Source: Rhizobium leguminosarum (lineage in GTDB: Bacteria > Pseudomonadota > Alphaproteobacteria > Rhizobiales > Rhizobiaceae). Taken from it: a DNA stretch of 64,000 nt. Each line of letters opens with the position of its first letter. Positions within the stretch are counted from its first letter, which is position 1. Shown piece by piece: positions 44,781 through 53,998 of this stretch. The notes beneath the pieces are model-generated. The model saw only the letters and a list, made by a program, of their open reading frames with translations. It was not told the origin of the DNA and ran no database searches. Position numbers and translations under genes: made by a program. The stretch covers positions 208,026 through 272,025 of the forward strand of contig NZ_LWBS01000327.1 of NCBI RefSeq assembly GCF_001652265.1, in the 5' to 3' direction.

Positions 44781-44883
44781 GCGCATAACCCCGAAAATCG
44801 GAATCGATTTTCGGAAAGGATTATGCGCAAATTCAAAATGTTAGAGCGTCCTTAGCGCGTCTTGTAGATGCGCGGCGCTCTAA
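44781..44883. repeat. RIME-type repeat (family B) between the MFS and ltnD genes
   Basis: GCGCATAA (44781-44788) pairs with TTATGCGC (44821-44828), with an inner CCGAAAATCG/CGATTTTCGG stem. A second palindrome follows, TTAGAGCG (44841-44848) with CGCTCTAA (44876-44883). Two palindromes in about 100 bp is the RIME layout. It lies directly after the MFS stop, inside the acid-sugar operon. Confidence 0.75.
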
Positions 44884-44884
44884 A

Positions 44885-44912
44885 GCCCCTCCGGGATGAT
44901 ACCCGGAGGGGC
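44885..44912 (+). terminator. Hairpin just after the RIME, before ltnD
   Basis: A perfect 11-bp stem GCCCCTCCGGG/CCCGGAGGGGC with loop ATGATA and no T-run. It may limit read-through from the MFS gene into ltnD, or stabilise the processed MFS transcript. Confidence 0.55.
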
Positions 44913-44946
44913 GCAGACCTCTCTCACAAGACTGGAGAACCTCCTC

Positions 44947-45891
44947 ATGCCACCGCTTGCTGAAAACTCGGGCTCGGCCGTTGTCGCGGCCGTCATCGGT
45001 CTTGGTTCCATGGGGCTTGGAATGGCCCTGTCGATGAAGCGCGCAGGTCTCGACGTCGTTGGATATGACGTCACGCCGGCGGCAGTTGACCGCTTCGTCG
45101 ACGAGGGTGGACGTGGCGCGTCAACCCCCGCCGCTGCGGCAAAGGACGCCGACATCGTCGTCTCCGTGGTCGTTAACGGCGCGCAGACCGAGGCCGTGCT
45201 GTTAGGGCCTCAAGGCGTCGCTCATGCGATGAAGCCCGGCGCCGTCTTCATCTCGTCGGCAACCATGGATCCCGCCGTCGCGCGCGATCTGGCACAGCGG
45301 GTGGAAGTTCTCGGCCTGCATTATCTCGACGCGCCGATTTCGGGCGGCGCGGCCAAGGCGGCGCGTGGCGAACTGACAATCATGGCATCCGGTTCCAGAC
45401 AGGCCTTTGATACGGCGCGCCCGGGTCTCGACGCCATGGCCGCCAAGGTCTACGAGCTTGGCGACGAGGCCGGAAAAGGCGCGGCCTTCAAGATGATCAA
45501 CCAGCTTCTCGCCGGCGTGCACATCGCGGCCGCCTGCGAGGCGATAACCTTTGCCGCCAAGCAGGGCCTCGACCTCGACAAGGTCTATGAGGTGATCACC
45601 GCGTCGGCCGGCAATTCCTGGATGTTCGAAAATCGCGTGCCGCACGTGCTGGCCGGAGACTATACTCCGCTCAGCAGCATCGAGATTTTCGTCAAGGATC
45701 TCGGTATCGTCCAAGACATGGCCCGCTCCGAGCGTTATCCCGTACCGCTCGCGGCAGCGGCTCTGCAGATGTATCTGGCCGCCTCCGGGGCGGGCATGGG
45801 CCGTGACGACGATTCCTCGCTCGCGCGGCTCTATGCCAAGCTTTCCGGCGCTGAATTGCCCAGCTCCACCAAAGAGCCGCAGAGCCTGTAA
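44947..45891 (+). CDS. ltnD: L-threonate dehydrogenase-like (beta-hydroxyacid dehydrogenase)
   Basis: A 314-residue enzyme of the 3-hydroxyisobutyrate dehydrogenase superfamily: NAD loop 'VIGLGSMGLGMALSMKRAGL', 'YLDAPISGGAAKAARGEL' and catalytic Lys in 'GAAFKMINQLLAGVH'. With OtnI and OtnK next to it the assignment is LtnD, oxidising L-threonate (or D-erythronate) at C2 with NAD. ATG 44947 is chosen; an in-frame ATG at 44896 lies inside the upstream hairpin. OtnI follows after 14 bp. Confidence 0.88.
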   Translation: MPPLAENSGSAVVAAVIGLGSMGLGMALSMKRAGLDVVGYDVTPAAVDRFVDEGGRGASTPAAAAKDADIVVSVVVNGAQTEAVLLGPQGVAHAMKPGAVFISSATMDPAVARDLAQRVEVLGLHYLDAPISGGAAKAARGELTIMASGSRQAFDTARPGLDAMAAKVYELGDEAGKGAAFKMINQLLAGVHIAAACEAITFAAKQGLDLDKVYEVITASAGNSWMFENRVPHVLAGDYTPLSSIEIFVKDLGIVQDMARSERYPVPLAAAALQMYLAASGAGMGRDDDSSLARLYAKLSGAELPSSTKEPQSL

Positions 45892-45905
45892 AAGGAACGC
45901 TAGAC

Positions 45906-46682
45906 ATGCCGGTTTTCGCCGCCAACCTGACGATGATGTTCAACGAATGGGCGTTCCTCGACCGTTTCGACGCCGCAGCCGAGGCCGGGTTCGCCGCCGT
46001 CGAATACCTCTTTCCCTACGAAGCCACGCCGGAGGCAATCGCCGAACGGCTTGCCCGCAACAATCTGCAGCAGGCCTTGTTCAACCTGCCGCCGGGCGAC
46101 TGGGCAGCGGGCGAGCGGGGCATCGCGGCCCTTCCCGGACGCTTCGATGCGCTGAAAGCGGATGTCGAGCGGGCATTGGACTATGCAGAGGCGACCGGGG
46201 TCAGACGGTTGCACCTGATGGCAGGCATCGCCGACCGTCATGACGAAGACGCCTCCTCCTGTTATCGGCGCTCCGTCACCTATGCTGCCGGACGGCTTGC
46301 GGAAAAGGGCATCGACCTGCTGCTCGAGCCGATCAACGGGCGAAACATGCCTGGATATTTCCTCAACGAATTCGGCGCCGCCGAACGGCTGATTGCCGAA
46401 TCCGGCCTGCCGAACCTGAAGCTGCAGTTCGACATCTATCACCGCCAGATCATCCATGGCGACGTCACCATGGCATTGCGACGCCTGCTACCGATCACCG
46501 GCCATATCCAGATCGCCAGTGTGCCGTCACGCAATGAGCCGGATGGGGAGGAGTTGAACTATCCCTATCTGTTCGGCGAAATCGACCGCCTGGCTTATGA
46601 CGGTTTCGTCGGCTGCGAATACATTCCGCGCGACCACACTCTCGACGGTCTTGGCTGGTTCAAACCTTTTGCACGGAGCTAG
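45906..46682 (+). CDS. otnI: 2-oxo-tetronate isomerase-like (hydroxypyruvate isomerase family)
   Basis: A 258-residue xylose-isomerase-like TIM barrel: 'AANLTMMFNEWAFLDRFDAA', 'FAAVEYLFPYEATPEAIAER', catalytic Glu in 'LLLEPINGRNMPGYFLN', 'QFDIYHRQIIHGD' and 'GCEYIPRDHTLDGLGW'. This is the Hyi/OtnI group; beside OtnK it is best read as OtnI, moving the keto group from C2 to C3 of the oxidised tetronate. It starts shortly after ltnD and ends 3 bp before otnK. Confidence 0.9.
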   Translation: MPVFAANLTMMFNEWAFLDRFDAAAEAGFAAVEYLFPYEATPEAIAERLARNNLQQALFNLPPGDWAAGERGIAALPGRFDALKADVERALDYAEATGVRRLHLMAGIADRHDEDASSCYRRSVTYAAGRLAEKGIDLLLEPINGRNMPGYFLNEFGAAERLIAESGLPNLKLQFDIYHRQIIHGDVTMALRRLLPITGHIQIASVPSRNEPDGEELNYPYLFGEIDRLAYDGFVGCEYIPRDHTLDGLGWFKPFARS

Positions 46683-46685
46683 ACG

Positions 46686-47966
46686 ATGGCTATTTTCCTC
46701 GGATCAATCGCTGACGACTATACGGGCGCATCCGACCTCGCCAACACCCTGACGAAGAACGGTCTGCGCACGGTGCAGACGGTCGGCATCCCCGACCCGT
46801 CGCTGGCACTACCGGATGTCGACGCCGTGGTCGTTTCCCTGAAGATCCGCTCCGTCCCGGCCTCGGACGCCGTGACGGCTGCCACCAGCGCTGAGCGATG
46901 GCTGCGCCAGCGGGGTGCCGGCCATGTGCTCTACAAGATCTGCTCGACATTCGATTCCACCAATGCCGGCAATATCGGTCCGGTCACAGAGGCCTTGAGC
47001 GAGGCGGGAGGTGGCGGCGTCGTGCTGGTGACGCCCGCCTTTCCGGAAACGGGACGCACCGTCTATCTTGGCCATCTCTTCGTCGGCGGACAGCCACTGA
47101 ATGAAAGCCCGCTCAAGGATCACCCCCTCAATCCGATGCATGACGCCAATCTCGTGCGGGTTCTCACCCGACAATCGCGCAATGCTGTCGGACTGGTCGA
47201 TCTCACGACCATCGGGGCCGGACCCGGTGCCGTCAAGGTGAGGCTCGATTCCTTTCGCACCGCAGGCGTCACCGCTGTCATCGCCGATGCGATTTTCGAG
47301 CGGGATCTGGAAACGCTCGGCGAGATTGCGTTGGAAATGCCGGTGTCCACCGGTGCGTCCGGCCTCGGCCTCGGCCTTGCCCGCGCGCTCGTCCGCTCCG
47401 GCCGGATATCGTCCGGCGGTGCAACGACGGAGGACGCCATTCGCCCGGTGGGCGGGCTTTCCGCGATCGTTGCCGGCAGTTGCTCCAAGGCGACACTCCG
47501 CCAGCTCAACATCGCCGAACGGTCGATGCCCGTCCTGCGGCTCGACCCTGAGCGGCTGCTTGCCGGTCCGGATGAGATCGCCGCGGCGATTACCTGGGCC
47601 GGAGAGCGCATCTCGGCCGGCCCCGTCGTCATCGCCGCGAGTGCTGCGCCTGAAACCGTGTCCCGGCTGCAATCGCTCTATGGACGAGAGGCTTCCGGCC
47701 ACGCGATCGAGACCGCGACATCGATCATCACAGCCGAACTGGTGGAGAGAGGCGTCCGGCGCCTTGTGGTCGCAGGCGGCGAAACCTCGGGCGCGGCCGT
47801 CGACCGGCTCGCCATTCCGGCTTTTCTGATCGGCCCGGAGATTGCGCCCGGCGTGCCGGTGCTGCGCACAGTCGGCAATGCGCAGGGCGACATGCTACTG
47901 GCGTTGAAATCAGGAAACTTCGGAGGCGAGGATTTCTTTACGGCAGCGCTGGCGATGATGCACTGA
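46686..47966 (+). CDS. otnK: 3-oxo-tetronate 4-kinase (DUF1537 family)
   Basis: A 426-residue acid-sugar kinase. The N-terminal DUF1537 domain shows 'GSIADDYTGASDLANTLTKN' and 'YKICSTFDSTNAGNIGPVTE'; the C-terminal nucleotide-binding domain holds 'RRLVVAGGETSGAAVDRL' near the end. It phosphorylates 3-oxo-tetronate at O4 with ATP, making the substrate for OtnC. It is the last gene of the rightward unit. OtnC being on the opposite side of the regulator means the pathway needs both divergent transcripts. Confidence 0.92.
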   Translation: MAIFLGSIADDYTGASDLANTLTKNGLRTVQTVGIPDPSLALPDVDAVVVSLKIRSVPASDAVTAATSAERWLRQRGAGHVLYKICSTFDSTNAGNIGPVTEALSEAGGGGVVLVTPAFPETGRTVYLGHLFVGGQPLNESPLKDHPLNPMHDANLVRVLTRQSRNAVGLVDLTTIGAGPGAVKVRLDSFRTAGVTAVIADAIFERDLETLGEIALEMPVSTGASGLGLGLARALVRSGRISSGGATTEDAIRPVGGLSAIVAGSCSKATLRQLNIAERSMPVLRLDPERLLAGPDEIAAAITWAGERISAGPVVIAASAAPETVSRLQSLYGREASGHAIETATSIITAELVERGVRRLVVAGGETSGAAVDRLAIPAFLIGPEIAPGVPVLRTVGNAQGDMLLALKSGNFGGEDFFTAALAMMH

Positions 47967-48121
47967 CAGACCCGGGATCCGATGAATATCGGTCGGTTCT
48001 AGCATAAGATGCGGCCGCCGATGATAGCAAAGCCATAAGATACTGCTTGAACCACGGCCTTCAGACGATCTGCCCGCCGGCGCTCCGGCAGACTGGTGGG
48101 CACGACATGAAGGACGCCCCC

Positions 48122-48958
48122 ATGCAAACAAGTCAGATCGAAATCGTCCCGTTCGGCCCCGACCATCTGGAAGCCGCCGTCGCGCTCTCAAGGCAGGCGG
48201 GCTGGCCGCATCGGACGGAGGACTGGCAGTTGGCGCTCGCCTTGAGCGACGGGATGGTTGCGGTCGAGGACGGCAAGGTCGTCGGCACCGTACTCGTCAC
48301 GCCTTACAAGAGAGATTGTGCGACGATCAACATGGTCATCGTCGACGAGACGATGCGTGGCAGGGGCCTCGGCCGCAAACTCATGGACGCAGCATTGCTG
48401 ACCGCCGGAGACCGGCCGCTGAGGCTGGTGGCGACGACGGCAGGCCTGCCGCTCTACCAGAAGCTTGGTTTCCACGAGACGGGAACCGTGGCGCAACATC
48501 AGGGCCTTGCCGGAGACATCGCCGTGCCGGCGGAAACGGAAGCCGCCACCGACGCCGACCTCGCTGGTATCGCCAGACTCGACCGACTTGCCTTCGGCGC
48601 CGACCGCGAAGGGCTGCTCTCTTATTTCGCCGGGATCGGCGAATTCGCCGTCATTCGCCGCGACGGCCACGTTTCGGGGTTCGCTTGCCTGCGTCCCTTC
48701 GGCCGCGGCGAGGTGATCGGACCCGTCGTGGCCGCCGACCTCGGGCAGGCCAGGATGCTCATCGAACATTTCATCGCCAGACGGCCCGGACGGTTCCTCA
48801 GGGTCGATACTACCGCCGAGACCGGGCTTTCGTCATGGCTCGCCGAACACGGTCTCGCCCATGTCGGCGGTGGGATCACGATGAAAAAGCCGTTCGTCCA
48901 CCACGCCGCCGACCCGGCCGTCACCACCTTTGCCCTCGCCAGCCAGGCACTCGGCTGA
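48122..48958 (+). CDS. GNAT acetyltransferase-like protein with two halves (paralogue of 23294)
   Basis: A 278-residue protein. The N-terminal GNAT domain keeps the acetyl-CoA loop 'RGRGLGRKLMD' and 'LPLYQKLGFHETG'. The C-terminal half ('GIARLDRLAFGADREGLLSY', 'GFACLRPFGRGEVIGPVVAA') is a second, weaker GNAT-like part. It aligns along its whole length with the 23294-24196 protein. ATG 48122 has AAGGA seven bases upstream; ATG 48107 is in frame. The aminotransferase gene follows after 13 bp, so it probably acts on a related amino compound. Confidence 0.85.
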   Translation: MQTSQIEIVPFGPDHLEAAVALSRQAGWPHRTEDWQLALALSDGMVAVEDGKVVGTVLVTPYKRDCATINMVIVDETMRGRGLGRKLMDAALLTAGDRPLRLVATTAGLPLYQKLGFHETGTVAQHQGLAGDIAVPAETEAATDADLAGIARLDRLAFGADREGLLSYFAGIGEFAVIRRDGHVSGFACLRPFGRGEVIGPVVAADLGQARMLIEHFIARRPGRFLRVDTTAETGLSSWLAEHGLAHVGGGITMKKPFVHHAADPAVTTFALASQALG

Positions 48959-48971
48959 TCCGGAGATCTCC

Positions 48972-50348
48972 ATGTACAGCAATTCCCTCATCGAACTCGA
49001 TCGCGCCCACCTCATCCATCCGGTCGCCTCCTACCGCGGCCATGAAAAGCTTGGCGTGCGCGTGCTCGCCTCGGCCAAGGGTGCGACGGTCACCGACGCC
49101 TCCGGCAAGCAGCTGATCGACGGCTTCGCCGGCCTCTGGTGCGTCAATGCCGGCTACGGCCACGAGAGCATCGTCGAGGCAGCGGCCCGGCAGATGCGCG
49201 AGCTTCCCTATGCGACGGCCTATTTCGGCCTCGGCTCCGAGCCCGCGATCCGGCTTGCCAGCGAACTCGCCGACCGCGCACCGGGCGATCTCAACCACGT
49301 CTATTTCACGCTCGGCGGCTCCGATGCAGTAGACAGCACGATCCGCTTCATCCGCTACTACTGGCATGCCCGCGGGCAGCCTCAGCGCGATCAGTTCATC
49401 TCGGTTGAACAAGGCTATCACGGTTCCTCGACGGTCGGTGCGGGTTTGACCGCGCTGCCTGCCTTCCATGCCGGCTTCGGCGTTCCCTTCGACTGGCAGC
49501 ATAAAATTCCGTCTCACTACGCCTATCGCAACCCGGTGGGCGACAATTCGCAGGCGATCATCGAAGCCTCGCTAGCGGCGCTGAAAAGCAAGGTCGAGGC
49601 GATTGGGCCGGAACGCGTTGCCGCTTTCTACGTCGAGCCGATCCAGGGCTCGGGCGGCGTTCTGGTGCCGCCGAAAGGCTGGATGAAAGCCATGCGCGAA
49701 TTCTGCCGCGCGCACGACATCCTTTTCGTCGCGGACGAGGTGATCACCGGCTTTGGCCGCACCGGCCCGCTTTTTGCCTGCACCGAGGAAGAAGTCGTGC
49801 CCGACTTCATGACGACCGCCAAGGGTCTCACCTCGGGCTACGTCCCCATGGGCGCCGTCTTGATGGCCGATCACGTCTATCAAACGATTGCCGAGGGCGC
49901 GGGTGCTGCCGCCGTCGGCCATGGCTACACTTATTCGGCCCATCCGGTCAGCGCCGCGGTCGGCCTCGAAGTCCTGAAGCTCTACGAAAACGGCCTTCTC
50001 GAAAACGGCGTCAGGGCTGGTGCACGGTTGATGCGGGGCCTGGAGTCGCTGAGGGATCATCCGCTCGTCGGCGATGTCCGCGGCCGCGGCATGCTGGCCG
50101 CCGTCGAACTGGTGGTCGACAAGGTGAACAAGACGCCGTTGCCTACATCCGCCGAACCCGCCCGCCGCATCTTTGATCGCGCCTGGGAGAACGGCCTCAT
50201 CATCCGCGCCTTCGGCAATGGTGCAATTGGCTATGCTCCGCCGCTTTGCTGCACAGAAACGGAGATTGACGCGATCGTCGAGCGCACCCGCATCACGCTG
50301 GACGAGACGCTGGAGGACCCGGACGTGCGGCGGGCGTTACAGGCCTGA
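48972..50348 (+). CDS. Class III PLP-dependent aminotransferase (omega-amino acid type)
   Basis: A 458-residue aminotransferase with the class III signature: 'YFTLGGSDAVDSTIRFIRYY', 'HDILFVADEVITGFGRTGPL' and Schiff-base Lys in 'TTAKGLTSGYVPMGAVLM'. The substrate side ('GFAGLWCVNAGYGHESI') is typical of omega-amino acid/pyruvate and putrescine-type transaminases. It moves the amino group of an imported or internal amine to a keto acid. Ribosome site CGGAGA precedes ATG 48972. It is linked to the GNAT gene upstream and to the peptide-type ABC system downstream. Confidence 0.92.
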   Translation: MYSNSLIELDRAHLIHPVASYRGHEKLGVRVLASAKGATVTDASGKQLIDGFAGLWCVNAGYGHESIVEAAARQMRELPYATAYFGLGSEPAIRLASELADRAPGDLNHVYFTLGGSDAVDSTIRFIRYYWHARGQPQRDQFISVEQGYHGSSTVGAGLTALPAFHAGFGVPFDWQHKIPSHYAYRNPVGDNSQAIIEASLAALKSKVEAIGPERVAAFYVEPIQGSGGVLVPPKGWMKAMREFCRAHDILFVADEVITGFGRTGPLFACTEEEVVPDFMTTAKGLTSGYVPMGAVLMADHVYQTIAEGAGAAAVGHGYTYSAHPVSAAVGLEVLKLYENGLLENGVRAGARLMRGLESLRDHPLVGDVRGRGMLAAVELVVDKVNKTPLPTSAEPARRIFDRAWENGLIIRAFGNGAIGYAPPLCCTETEIDAIVERTRITLDETLEDPDVRRALQA

Positions 50349-50570
50349 GAATATCGCGAAACAGTCAGATTCGGTATTTTGTGCCGCCTCATGATGCCTA
50401 TTCGGCGAATCCGGCGCAGTGCAGGTGACAAACTGAAGTCAACGAAAAGGCCTGGATCCCGGCAATGCGGGCCTTCCATACAAGAGCGGGGCAATGACCC
50501 CGCCAGCGGAACAGTATTTTCTTCTTCGAGAAGCCGCGCTCCCATCGGAGCCGAACACTGGGGAATTCAC

Positions 50571-51284
50571 GTGAGCAAAAGCCTTTCGGAATTCAAATAC
50601 ATGACCTTCGACGTGGTCGGCACACTCATCGACTTCGAAGGCGGCCTCAAGACCTGCCTCGCCGAGATGGCGACCGAGGCGGGAACTGAAATCGACGGCG
50701 AGCAGGCCCTTAGCCTCTACCGCGCAGCCCGCTACTCCAAGGATGCCGACCTCTTTCCCGACGACCTCGTGCGCGTCTATCTGGCGATCGCGCCGAAGCT
50801 CGGCCTGCCCACTGACCAAAAATATGGCGAACGGTTGCGGGACTCGGCGAAGAGCTGGAAGGGTTTTGCAGATAGCGCCGCAGCGCTGGCACGTCTTGCC
50901 AAAGATTACCGCCTCGTGGCGATGACCAACGCCCGCCGCTGGGCCTTCGAATTCTTCGAGACGGAACTCGGAAATCCCTTTTATGCCGCCTTCACCGCGG
51001 ACGATACCGGGACCGAGAAACCCAATCCCGCCTTCTTCGAGACGGTGTTCGACTACGTCGTCTCGCAAGGACATTCGAAGGACGACATCCTGCATGTCGC
51101 CCAGAGCCAGTACCACGATATCGGGATTTCCAGGAAACTCGGGCTGACTAGTTGCTGGATCGAGCGGCGACATGCCGAGAAGGGTTATGGCGGTACGATC
51201 GAGCCGGCCGAGTTCACCAAACCCGATTACCATTTCACCTCCATGGCCGGGCTTGCCGATGCCGTGGCTGCCGCGCGCACCTGA
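50571..51284 (+). CDS. HAD-family hydrolase, dehalogenase type II-like, atypical motif I
   Basis: A 237-residue HAD protein: motif I 'MTFDVVGTLIDFEGG', where the usual D-x-Y-G-T is D-V-V-G-T, motif II 'LVAMTNARRWAFEF' (Thr-Asn), motif III Lys in 'TGTEKPNPAFFETV' and motif IV around 'HVAQSQYHDI'. It is the same class as the 40696 gene but clearly diverged. GTG 50571 with GGGGAA upstream gives the family N-terminus; the frame is open from 50379. It sits between the aminotransferase and the ABC operon. Confidence 0.8.
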   Translation: MSKSLSEFKYMTFDVVGTLIDFEGGLKTCLAEMATEAGTEIDGEQALSLYRAARYSKDADLFPDDLVRVYLAIAPKLGLPTDQKYGERLRDSAKSWKGFADSAAALARLAKDYRLVAMTNARRWAFEFFETELGNPFYAAFTADDTGTEKPNPAFFETVFDYVVSQGHSKDDILHVAQSQYHDIGISRKLGLTSCWIERRHAEKGYGGTIEPAEFTKPDYHFTSMAGLADAVAAART

Positions 51285-51347
51285 CTTTGAAAGCAGATCG
51301 GGTCCGCCCGCAACGGGCAGCCCGCCACACAAAAAAAGGGGAATGAG

Positions 51348-52958
51348 ATGAACGACAAGATCACCAATTGGACCAGCTCCGACGATGCCAGGATCGAAAG
51401 CGCCATCCGCCGTGGCGCCACCCGTCGCGAATTGCTGCATATGATGCTCGCGGGCGGCGTGGCCCTGTCTGCCGGCGGGCTCGTGCTTGGCCGCGCCGGC
51501 AAGGCGCTCGCCGCTACGCCCGTTTCCGGCGGCTCCCTCAAGGCGGCCGGCTGGTCGTCTTCCACAGCCGATACGCTCGACCCCGCCAAGGCGTCGCTCT
51601 CCACCGACTATGTCCGGTGCTGCTCCTTCTATAACCGCCTCACCTTCCTCGACAAGAGCGGCACGCCGCAGATGGAGCTTGCCGACGCGATCGAGTCCAA
51701 GGATGCGAAGACCTGGACGGTCAAGCTGAAGAACGGCGTTACCTTCCATGACGGCAAGCCGCTGACCGCCGAAGACGTGGTCTTCTCGCTGAAGCGCCAT
51801 CTCGATCCGTCCGTCGGCTCGAAGGTCGCCAAGATCGCCGCCCAGATGACCGGCTTCAAGGCGGTCGACAATCAAACCGTCGAGATCACGCTGGCCAGCC
51901 CGAATGCCGACCTGCCGACCATCCTGTCGATGCATCACTTCATGATCGTCGCCGACGGCACGACCGATTTCACCAAAGCCAACGGCACCGGCGCTTTCGT
52001 CAAGGAAGTCTTCGAGCCGGGCGTTCGGTCCGTCGGGATCAAAAACAAGAATTACTGGAAATCCGGCCCAAACGTCGATTCCTTCGAATATTTCGCCATC
52101 AGCGACGACAATGCCCGCGTAAACGCACTGCTTGCGGGCGACATCCATCTCGCAGCCACGATCAATCCGCGCTCTATGCGCCTCGTCGAGGCCCAGGGCG
52201 ACGGCTTCACCTTGTCTAAGACGACGTCCGGCAACTATACCAATCTCAACATGCGACTGGATATGGAGCCCGGCAATAAGCGGGACTTCATCGAGGGCAT
52301 GAAGTATCTCGTCAACCGCGAACAGATCGTCAAATCGGCGCTGCGCGGTCTCGGCGAAGTCGGCAACGATCAACCCGTTTCGCCGGCGAACTTCTATCAT
52401 GACGCAGAGCTGAAAGCGCGAGCCTTTGATCCTGAGAAGGCGAAGTTCCACTTCGAAAAGGCCGGCGTGCTTGGCCAATCCATTCCGATCATCGCTTCCG
52501 ATGCGGCGAGCTCGTCGATCGACATGGCCATGATCATCCAGGCGGCCGGCGCCGAAATCGGCATGAAGCTCGATGTGCAGCGAGTGCCATCCGATGGTTA
52601 TTGGGACAATTACTGGCTCAAGGCGCCGATCCATTTCGGCAATATCAACCCGCGGCCGACCCCGGATATCCTCTTCTCCCTGCTCTACACCTCGGACGCT
52701 CCGTGGAACGAAAGCCATTACAAGTCGGAGAAGTTCGACAAGATGCTGATCGAGGCGCGCGGCTCTCTCGATCAAGACAAGCGCAAGACGATCTACACCG
52801 AGATGCAGGGCATGGTCGCCCAGGAAGCTGGTACAATCATTCCGGCCTATATCTCGAACGTCGATGCCACGACCGCCAAGCTTAAGGGCCTGGAAGCCAA
52901 CCCGCTCGGCGGCCAGATGGGATACGCTTTCGCGGAATATGTCTGGCTTGAAGCCTGA
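51348..52958 (+). CDS. Peptide/amine ABC transporter binding protein (family 5)
   Basis: A 536-residue periplasmic receptor. The N-terminus has twin Arg pairs before a hydrophobic stretch ('RRELLHMMLAGGVALSAGGL', ending AxA near residue 56), suggesting Tat or Sec export after a long n-region. The mature protein shows the family 5 pattern 'LDPAKASLSTDYVRCCSFYN' and 'TWTVKLKNGVTFHDGKPLTA'. It binds a peptide, opine or amine-like ligand for the Dpp-type permeases that follow. GGGG before ATG supports the start. Confidence 0.9.
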   Translation: MNDKITNWTSSDDARIESAIRRGATRRELLHMMLAGGVALSAGGLVLGRAGKALAATPVSGGSLKAAGWSSSTADTLDPAKASLSTDYVRCCSFYNRLTFLDKSGTPQMELADAIESKDAKTWTVKLKNGVTFHDGKPLTAEDVVFSLKRHLDPSVGSKVAKIAAQMTGFKAVDNQTVEITLASPNADLPTILSMHHFMIVADGTTDFTKANGTGAFVKEVFEPGVRSVGIKNKNYWKSGPNVDSFEYFAISDDNARVNALLAGDIHLAATINPRSMRLVEAQGDGFTLSKTTSGNYTNLNMRLDMEPGNKRDFIEGMKYLVNREQIVKSALRGLGEVGNDQPVSPANFYHDAELKARAFDPEKAKFHFEKAGVLGQSIPIIASDAASSSIDMAMIIQAAGAEIGMKLDVQRVPSDGYWDNYWLKAPIHFGNINPRPTPDILFSLLYTSDAPWNESHYKSEKFDKMLIEARGSLDQDKRKTIYTEMQGMVAQEAGTIIPAYISNVDATTAKLKGLEANPLGGQMGYAFAEYVWLEA

Positions 52959-53047
52959 TACAGCAAAGGAGACTGGGGCTGCAGCCGCGCCCCAGTTCCT
53001 CCATCTGCATTGATGGAACTTAACTCGAACGCAAAGGGAAGACGCCC

Positions 53048-53998
53048 GTGAACCGCCAGGTCTTATCCCTTGTACTGAGCAGATTGTTCGTCGCCGTGAT
53101 CACCCTGGTGATCGTCTCCTTCGCCGTCTTCTTCGCGACAACGCTGTTGCCTGGAGATACGGCGACGATCCTGCTCGGCCAAGCCGCCACGCCGGAAGCC
53201 GTCGAAGGCCTGCGCAAGGCCATGCATCTCGACGAACCGGCGCTCTTTCGTTTCCTGCGCTGGATCGTCGGATTGCTGCAGGGCGATCTCGGCACGTCCT
53301 ATGCCAACGAAATGCCGATCGCCGCTCTCATCGCCGGCCGCTTCGTCAATACGTTGAAACTTGCCGGCGTCACCGCGCTTTTCTCCGTGCCGATTGCGCT
53401 GACGCTCGGGATCACCGCGGCGATGCTGCGCGGCACCCTTTACGACCGGATCGTCACCGTGATCACCATCGGCGTCATCTCCGTGCCGGAGTTCATGGTC
53501 GCCACCTCCGCCGCGCTCATCTTCGCCGTCTATCTGAAATGGCTGCCGGCGCTGTCTTTCGCCAATGAGGTCCACAGTCTGACCGACCTGTTACGCGTCT
53601 ATGCCATGCCGGTGATCACCCTCACCTTCGTCGTCTCGGCCCAGATGATCCGCATGACGCGCGCGGCTGTCATCGAGACGCTCAACACACCCTATGTCGA
53701 GATGGCGCTACTCAAGGGCGCCTCCCGGCCGCGCATCGTCTTTCGCCATGCACTGCCGAATGCGCTCGGCCCGATCGTCAATGCCGTTGCGCTTTCGCTG
53801 TCCTATCTGCTCGGAGGCGTCATCATCGTCGAGACCATTTTCAACTATCCCGGTATCGCCAAGCTGATGCTGGATGCCGTCGCCACCCGCGATCTGCCGC
53901 TGATCCAGAGCTGCGCGATGATCTTCTGCCTGGGCTACCTGCTCCTGATCACCATCGCGGATATCATCGCCATCCTTTCCAATCCGAGGCTCCGATGA
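53048..53998 (+). CDS. Dipeptide-type ABC permease (DppB-like)
   Basis: A 316-residue inner-membrane protein with about six helices: first 'LFVAVITLVIVSFAVFFATT', then the loop 'LLGQAATPEAVEGLRKAMHL' common to DppB proteins, and the EAA loop 'VEMALLKGASRPRIVFRHAL'. It forms the channel with the next permease. GTG or ATG starts were considered; GTG 53048 keeps a proper N-terminus. Its stop overlaps the DppC-like start (ATGA). Confidence 0.92.
   Translation: MNRQVLSLVLSRLFVAVITLVIVSFAVFFATTLLPGDTATILLGQAATPEAVEGLRKAMHLDEPALFRFLRWIVGLLQGDLGTSYANEMPIAALIAGRFVNTLKLAGVTALFSVPIALTLGITAAMLRGTLYDRIVTVITIGVISVPEFMVATSAALIFAVYLKWLPALSFANEVHSLTDLLRVYAMPVITLTFVVSAQMIRMTRAAVIETLNTPYVEMALLKGASRPRIVFRHALPNALGPIVNAVALSLSYLLGGVIIVETIFNYPGIAKLMLDAVATRDLPLIQSCAMIFCLGYLLLITIADIIAILSNPRLR

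Noticed and set aside
44896..44946. Earlier in-frame ATG of ltnD
   Set aside because: The ATG lies in the loop of a strong hairpin and the added residues do not match the family; ATG 44947 is better.
50439..52775. Very long open frame (778 codons) on the complement
   Set aside because: Antisense to the well-supported HAD and binding-protein genes; its composition (runs of Arg, Gly, Asp, Glu) is that of a high-GC shadow frame and no domain is recognisable.
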